In this document: positions 59,708 through 64,000 of the stretch, one piece after another
Position numbering within the stretch: the first letter of the stretch is position 1
Layout of the letters: each line of letters starts with the position of its first letter
DNA from: Haloplanus aerogenes
Lineage (GTDB): Archaea; Halobacteriota; Halobacteria; Halobacteriales; Haloferacaceae
Assembly (NCBI RefSeq): GCF_003856835.1
Contig: NZ_CP034145.1
Location: 3,397,955 to 3,461,954, forward strand
Direction of reading: 5' to 3'
Length of the DNA: 64,000 bases
The notes under the pieces: generated by a model
What the model was told of the DNA's origin: nothing
Seen by the model: the letters and a program-made list of their open reading frames with translations, nothing else
Databases searched by the model: none
Program-made: the position numbers and the translations under genes

Positions 59708-60931
59708 ATGCCACGGGTGACGATACCACAGTGGGACGAGCGCTACGCGGCGCTGTCGATGTGTGTCGGCGCGTACTTCGCGGTGCGGCTCGCCCAGTTG
59801 CTCGTCAGCCCCCTCGTGCCGTCGCTCCAAGGGACGTTTGGCGTCTCTCGCGGAACCATCGGGGTGATTCTCACGGGGATGTGGCTCGTGTACGCGTGCT
59901 CGCAGGTCCCGAGCGGTGCCGCGGGCGACCGCTACGGGCCGCGCCGGGTCGTGCTCCTCGCGCTCGGGTGTACGACCGCCGCGGCGCTAGCGCTCGCGGC
60001 GGCACCCTCGGCGCTCACGTTCGGCGCCTTCGCCCTCCTGCTCGGTGTGGGCGCGGGACTCTACTACACGCCGGCGACGGCGTTGCTCGCGGACCGATTC
60101 GACGACGTAGGGCGCGTCATTGGTGTCCACCGCGTCGGCAGTCAGGTCGCGGGGTTGGTCGCACCCGCACTGGCAGCGCTGGTCGGCGCACGCTTCGGCT
60201 GGCGGGTCGCCGTCGGGAGCGGGGCGCTCGTCGCCGCCGTGTGCCTCGGGGTGGCGCTCTGGCGCGGCCCGACGGCGGTGACGCCACGACGGCGACCGGC
60301 GACGGACGGCGGTGCGGCAGTGCGACCGCACGCGTTAGTCGGCGTCCTCACCAGGCCACCGGTCGCGTTCTCAGCCGCGCTAGCCGCCATCGGGGAGTTC
60401 GCCGCGCTGGCGACGCTCTCTTTCCTCCCGGCGTTCCTCGTCGAGCACTACGGCCTCTCGCTGTCGGCAGCGGGCGCGCTCTTCGGGGCGTACTTCGTCG
60501 TCGTCGCGGCGCTCCAGCCCGTGAGCGGATGGGCGTCCGACCGTTTCGGCCGCGACACCGTCACCGGCGCGCTGTTCACCGCCGGCGCCGTCGGGTACAC
60601 GGCGCTCGCGGTCGGTGGGGAACTCGCGCTCGCGGTGCCGGCGGTGGCGCTCGTCGGCGTCGCGATGGCGTGGGGACCGCCCGTCCAGTCGCGGGCGGTC
60701 GACGCCCTCGCCGACGCCGAACGCGGTGTCGGCTTCGGTGCCGTCCGCACGGCCTACATCCTCGTCGGCGCACTCGGGCCGGCAGTGGTCGGAACGCTCG
60801 CCGACACCGCCGGCTGGACCGCGGGGTTCGGCCTGCTTGCCGGCGTGCTTGGCCTCGGCGCCGTCGCCCTCGTCCTTAGCCACCTCGTTGAGCCGAAACA
60901 GCGGCTGCGCGGCTCATACTGGCGGCTGTAA
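59708..60931 (+). CDS. MFS transporter
   Basis: 407-residue major facilitator with twelve spans: VGAYFAVRLAQLLVSPLVPS in span 1, the A-motif-like GAAGDRYGPRRVVLLALGCT between spans 2 and 3, and the second-half copy GWASDRFGRDTVTGALFTAG. Substrate unknown (drug, sugar or organic acid exporters are all possible). The promoter has a strong TATA box and an overlapping palindrome, so it is probably inducible. The last codons and stop form the left arm of the palindrome at 60916. Confidence 0.87.
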   Translation: MPRVTIPQWDERYAALSMCVGAYFAVRLAQLLVSPLVPSLQGTFGVSRGTIGVILTGMWLVYACSQVPSGAAGDRYGPRRVVLLALGCTTAAALALAAAPSALTFGAFALLLGVGAGLYYTPATALLADRFDDVGRVIGVHRVGSQVAGLVAPALAALVGARFGWRVAVGSGALVAAVCLGVALWRGPTAVTPRRRPATDGGAAVRPHALVGVLTRPPVAFSAALAAIGEFAALATLSFLPAFLVEHYGLSLSAAGALFGAYFVVVAALQPVSGWASDRFGRDTVTGALFTAGAVGYTALAVGGELALAVPAVALVGVAMAWGPPVQSRAVDALADAERGVGFGAVRTAYILVGALGPAVVGTLADTAGWTAGFGLLAGVLGLGAVALVLSHLVEPKQRLRGSYWRL

Positions 60932-60995
60932 CTGGTTCTCGGTAGTCGCCACACCGGGGTGGCGACTATCGTGAGTGACGTACAGCCACCAGTAT
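60916..60995. repeat. 80-bp palindromic element between convergent stop codons
   Basis: Outer arms ATACTGGCGGCTGTA (60916-60930) and TACAGCCACCAGTAT (60981-60995) pair with one mismatch; inner stem TAGTCGCCAC/GTGGCGACTA is perfect with loop ACCGGG. The left arm encodes the MFS C terminus and the right arm ends at the stop codon of the CPBP gene. Related to the split element at 10451-10612. It probably terminates transcription from both sides. Confidence 0.75.
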
Positions 60996-61936
60996 CATCG
61001 GCGTTTGGGCTGTTCGTCGCGCCACAGGACCGCGGCGGCGACGATGGCCCAGCCGAGGGTGACGACGACGCCGACGGCCGCCGGGCCGAGGAGGGGCGTC
61101 GGGTTGCCCGAAACGAACAGGAGGCCGATACTCCCGATGCCGTTGACGGCGGCGTGGCCGACGACGGCCGGCCAGACGCTCCCCGCGCGGACCGTCACCC
61201 ACGCGAGGAAGGCGCCGACGACGACGGTGAACCACGTCATCGCGAGCAGGCCCGTCCACGGTGCGCCGGGGTAGCCGACGCCGTAGTTGTAGCCCATGGC
61301 GATGACGGGCCAGTGCCAGACGCCCCAGACGACGCCCGAGACGACGACGGCGCGGCGCCACCCGAGCGGCAGAAGTTTCGGGAGGAGGTAGCCCCGCCAG
61401 CCGAACTCCTCGCCGAAGGTGAACAGTGAGTTGATCAGGGGCGAGATCACCACGGCCTGGACGAGGACGAGGGCGACGAGAACTGGCGGACTGAGCGGGA
61501 GTGGCGTCCCCTCGGGGAGGCCGAGCGCCGCCCGGAGGGTGCCGAACGTCGGATCGACACGTGCGGGAAACAGGAGGGCGTAGACGCCGACACCGACGAG
61601 GATCAGGAGTGCGGGACCGATCCACGCGGCGATCCACAGCGGCCACTCGCGGCGCCGAGGGCGCAGGCCGAGGTCGGTCCATCCCTCGTCGGTGACGAAG
61701 CGAGTGAGGGCGTTGGCGACGGCCGGCGCCCACATGTACCCCGTCGAGAGCAGGGCGATGGCGAGCGTGATCCGCGGCGTCTCGACGAGGACCGGACTGT
61801 CACGGAGGCCGCCAGTCAGGTAGATGGCGACGGCGACGCTCCACGCGAGGCCGAAAGCGACGAGACAGAAGACGGCGACGCGTCGGCGTTCGAGGGTGTC
61901 AGGAGTTGGGAGGGTGGAGGGCACGCCACTAACCAT
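60995..61936 (-). CDS. CPBP family intramembrane metalloprotease
   Basis: 313-residue membrane protein, about eight spans, with the three CPBP/Abi motifs: EEFGWRGYLLPKLLPLG (catalytic Glu pair and Arg), VWGVWHWPVIAMGY (His) and VVGHAAVNGIGS (His). Related to Rce1/type II CAAX proteases; members process prenylated or signal-type peptides or protect against bacteriocin-like toxins. Start is the ATG before VSGVPSTLP; a T-rich tract lies just upstream. Confidence 0.87.
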   Translation of the reverse strand: MVSGVPSTLPTPDTLERRRVAVFCLVAFGLAWSVAVAIYLTGGLRDSPVLVETPRITLAIALLSTGYMWAPAVANALTRFVTDEGWTDLGLRPRRREWPLWIAAWIGPALLILVGVGVYALLFPARVDPTFGTLRAALGLPEGTPLPLSPPVLVALVLVQAVVISPLINSLFTFGEEFGWRGYLLPKLLPLGWRRAVVVSGVVWGVWHWPVIAMGYNYGVGYPGAPWTGLLAMTWFTVVVGAFLAWVTVRAGSVWPAVVGHAAVNGIGSIGLLFVSGNPTPLLGPAAVGVVVTLGWAIVAAAVLWRDEQPKRR

Positions 61937-61976
61937 ATCACGAGCTGACAAAAAAACCGAGCGCCACTACCGAGAA

Positions 61977-62450
61977 TCACTCCTCGCGGTGGCCGTACGT
62001 TTCCTCACCCCACCCATAGTCGGACGCTTCGTCGTTCCGTTCGAGATAGGTCTCCAGCATCTCCTGTACCGCTCGACCGAGGTCCTCCAGCGCGGTGTCG
62101 ATCATCGAAACCGTGCTCGAATCGAGCGGCGCAGTCGTCTCTCGCTCCCGCCAGTCGTTCGGAATCGTCGGGGCGTCGAAGCGAAGACGGTCTTCGGTTG
62201 GATCCCAGTAGAAGTCGAACGCCTGGAACAGGCCGAGGTCGCTGATGATTCGAACCTGCTCTTCGTCGAGGTTCGTGTACTCGGTCCACTCGTTGAACCC
62301 CTCCTTCCACGCACCGTCTTGGAGCAGGTCTTCGACGTCCTCGCGGTAGAAGTCCTCCGACCCGAGCGTCTCTTCTTGCCACTCGAACTCGCGTGGCATT
62401 CCTCGGTTCGAGAGGTCTGGTGATTCCGGGACCTCCATATCGATCGCCAT
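61977..62450 (-). CDS. Acidic protein of unknown function
   Basis: 157-residue protein I do not recognise. It begins MAIDMEVPESPDLSNRGMPR, has a Trp/Glu-rich middle (FEWQEETLGSEDFYREDVED) and a helical C-terminal part (STVSMIDTALEDLGRAVQEM), with no signal, span or metal motif. The composition is extremely acidic but less GC-rich than neighbours. A TATA box about 26 nt before the ATG supports this start. Lies in the same orientation as the next two haloarchaeal unknowns. Confidence 0.68.
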   Translation of the reverse strand: MAIDMEVPESPDLSNRGMPREFEWQEETLGSEDFYREDVEDLLQDGAWKEGFNEWTEYTNLDEEQVRIISDLGLFQAFDFYWDPTEDRLRFDAPTIPNDWRERETTAPLDSSTVSMIDTALEDLGRAVQEMLETYLERNDEASDYGWGEETYGHREE

Positions 62451-62472
62451 ACCAATTGTTACACTAGTTAGC

Positions 62473-62480
62473 ATAATAAA
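62473..62480 (-). promoter_or_regulatory. TATA box of the acidic protein gene
   Basis: TTTATTAT on the minus strand, about 26 nt before the ATG at 62450; leaderless transcript expected. Confidence 0.55.
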
Positions 62481-62594
62481 GCCCATAGCAGCGCCACACG
62501 AGACAGAATGGATTAGTCCGGTACTGGATAGCGGGCGCGTATCGGTCACGCTTGGAGCGTGACAGCAGTCAGTGCAACGACCGTGGGCGATGAT

Positions 62595-63194
62595 CTATAT
62601 CCCGAGCCACTCGTCGTTTCGGACCTGATATCCGTTCGCCCGGCAGAACTTCGCCGCTTCTCGGCGTACTGCCCGGGACGACGGGAGCCTCTCCTTGTCG
62701 CGGATTCGCTCGACGATCCAGTCGCTGATGGCCCGAATCCCTTCGTCGTCGTCATCGGCGTCGATCGCTTCGAGTTCCTGGAAGGTCGTCTCGTACGCTT
62801 TGCGCTGTGACCAACTGAACTCCGTATTCGGAAGCGTCTTGCTGGCTTCCACGACCCGTTTCATGGCCGCGGCAACGGTCGGTCGCTGGACCTGCACCCG
62901 GACGGCCGCTGGAGAGTCGAACGTTTCCTCGTCCGACTCCGGTACGAGTTCCTCGATCTTGTAGCTCCCCTCGGCCGATTCGATCCGGTGATCGCCGATC
63001 GCCGCGACGACTTCGGTCCCCGTCACCGGGAACGTCAGCGCTTCGAGTGACGCCTCGAAATCCGCGAGTTCCGCCGCGTCCACCGGAGGCTCTATTTCGT
63101 CGCCGCGCTCCAGTTCTGTGGCGACCTCACGCTCTTGCTGGCGCCGCTCAGCGTCTTGTGCTTGCTTGTCTCGACCGCTCTTATTATCTGCCAT
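62595..63194 (-). CDS. DUF5789-like haloarchaeal protein
   Basis: 199-residue protein. The N-terminal MADNKSGRDKQAQDAERRQQ and the following EPPVDAAELADFEASLEALT, TGTEVVAAIGDHRIESAEG match the haloarchaeal DUF5789 pattern. The C-terminal 100 residues are an added helical domain with LPNTEFSWSQRKAYETTFQE and SRAVRREAAKFCRANGYQVR. The basic Lys/Arg-rich tail suggests nucleic-acid contact, as inference. Start is the ATG before ADNKSGRD, with AT-rich sequence (TATAATATTGG region) just upstream. Confidence 0.72.
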   Translation of the reverse strand: MADNKSGRDKQAQDAERRQQEREVATELERGDEIEPPVDAAELADFEASLEALTFPVTGTEVVAAIGDHRIESAEGSYKIEELVPESDEETFDSPAAVRVQVQRPTVAAAMKRVVEASKTLPNTEFSWSQRKAYETTFQELEAIDADDDDEGIRAISDWIVERIRDKERLPSSRAVRREAAKFCRANGYQVRNDEWLGI

Positions 63195-63331
63195 CCTATA
63201 ATATTGGATCTCTAATCGGATAGCTCTGTGGTCGTCCGAGGTGGGTTCTCGGGTGATGCCGTTACACTCGGCGAACGTTCGAACCCGACGGTACCGCTGG
63301 TTCTCCGGTCCGCCGAGTGCGACCAGTACAG

Positions 63332-64000
63332 TCAATCCGGTCGGTCCAGTGTTCCATAGAGTTCCTCGTTCTGGATGTGGGTACAGAACTGCGCACAGAG
63401 TCGACAGCAGTCAGCGGCGTCGGTGAACGTCCGGACACTCGCATCCCAGCGCGCGTTGACCGATCCAAGCATCGCACTCCGGACTGATGGTTCAGTCGCC
63501 ACCATCAATCGTCGTGCCCGCTCCGGTGGTGTCGCATCGGCCGCTGGCCCCTGCATCCCGTCGGTCGCCAATACGTCCTCGAGGACACTCCCAATCTCGA
63601 TGCCGACACCCAGGTTGTCACCAACCTGTGGGGCGATAAACACAGTCACGTTACTCGCCTGTGCGAATGCGATACTCTGGGTTGCAGCGTCCATCTCCTC
63701 AAGTGGAATCCCGACATCGATTGCGAGGAAGGCATTGAACCCGCGTTCACGGAGGCAGTCACGAGTCTCTTGCAGCAGTCGCAGGACGTCGTCTTCGGCA
63801 TACTCGCCGCTGTCCTCGGTCCACGTCGCGAACGAGGGCGCAGCCGTCTCGATATCGGCATCATCTGGGAGTAGGGCGCTGACATCGAACGTTCGGTACG
63901 GCCCCATGATATAGACGAGAAAGCGCTCGCGTCTCACGGCAGAGAGAGCCTCTGAGCCACCGACCGGTTCGGTGAGATTGTCGATGATTCGCTCTCTCAT
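63332..64000 (-). CDS. DUF7509-like protein, start at the window edge
   Basis: 222 residues; the ATG is the last three bases of the window, so the true start may lie beyond. Alpha/beta protein with MGPYRTFDVSALLPDDADI near the N terminus, a conserved-looking DVGIPLEEMDAATQSIAFAQ, then NVTVFIAPQVGDNLGVGIEI, which recalls nucleoside 2-deoxyribosyltransferase-like Rossmann folds (a GP-Y start and a late V-E-(I/L)-G segment). Haloarchaeal proteins of this type are filed as DUF7509. The C-terminal cysteine group CCRLCAQFC could bind metal. Function unknown. Confidence 0.65.
   Translation of the reverse strand: MRERIIDNLTEPVGGSEALSAVRRERFLVYIMGPYRTFDVSALLPDDADIETAAPSFATWTEDSGEYAEDDVLRLLQETRDCLRERGFNAFLAIDVGIPLEEMDAATQSIAFAQASNVTVFIAPQVGDNLGVGIEIGSVLEDVLATDGMQGPAADATPPERARRLMVATEPSVRSAMLGSVNARWDASVRTFTDAADCCRLCAQFCTHIQNEELYGTLDRPD

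Overview
The window is a chromosomal segment of a haloarchaeon (class Halobacteria). This rests on uniformly high GC, strongly acidic proteins rich in Asp, Glu, Val and Ala, leaderless genes with a TATA-like box about 27-32 nt before an ATG or GTG, twin-arginine and lipobox signal peptides, a doublet histone, an intron-containing tRNA-Met, halocyanin-type copper proteins and many haloarchaea-only small proteins. The genus cannot be fixed from the sequence; the order azf ... rpa2, histone, histone deacetylase is what I would expect of a Haloferax-like lineage.

Layout. 1-5.7 kb: a truncated receiver-PAS-kinase, a creatininase-family hydrolase, dihydroneopterin aldolase (mptD), NAD-dependent glucose-6-phosphate dehydrogenase (azf) and small zinc-finger proteins. 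5.66-8.25 kb: an accessory islet, a pentapeptide-repeat/ion-channel-like gene between tRNA-Arg 3'-end fragments, followed by nine consecutive perfect inverted repeats that run up to the tRNA-Arg gene. 8.4-16 kb: core information genes (rpa2, histone plus histone deacetylase, cca, tRNA-Asn), interrupted by a large SipW-type secreted protein and nested palindromic elements. 16-20.7 kb: thiamine-precursor-like ABC importer without a visible ATPase, GtrA, sulfatase. 20.9-21.3 kb: tRNA-Met with intron, tRNA-derived hairpins and an 86-bp hairpin element.

21.3-30.8 kb is a dense metal, probably copper, handling region: two SHOCT membrane proteins, an exported (DDHV)n protein, a membrane-tethered winged-helix regulator, a YHS-domain permease, a CuA-like lipoprotein, an HTH gene with two DUF7521-like membrane proteins, a His-rich blue copper protein and a CopB-type P-type ATPase. 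31-36 kb: a Cas4-like protein, TsaC, redox proteins, a CNNM/CorC protein and a phosphate permease. 36.3-48 kb: a second SipW-type protein, metallophosphoesterase, CDF exporter, threonine aldolase, aminopeptidase, OFA transporter, AzlCD, and the divergent lrp/glnA pair. 48-64 kb: membrane and secreted proteins, trm1, a nitrite reductase-halocyanin fusion, SWIM protein, acyl-CoA dehydrogenase, MFS and CPBP genes, and haloarchaeal proteins of unknown function up to the right edge.

The least explained structures are (a) tRNA-linked strings of perfect inverted repeats whose arms contain tRNA T-arm sequence, at two tRNA loci with a shared 16-nt loop word; (b) 86-bp hairpins with identical arms and different 10-nt loops, one nested in another palindromic element; (c) the metal cluster with its DDHV repeat protein; and (d) an SipW-type protein with about 350 residues inserted relative to its paralogue. 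No CRISPR array, rRNA, integrase or intact insertion sequence was seen.
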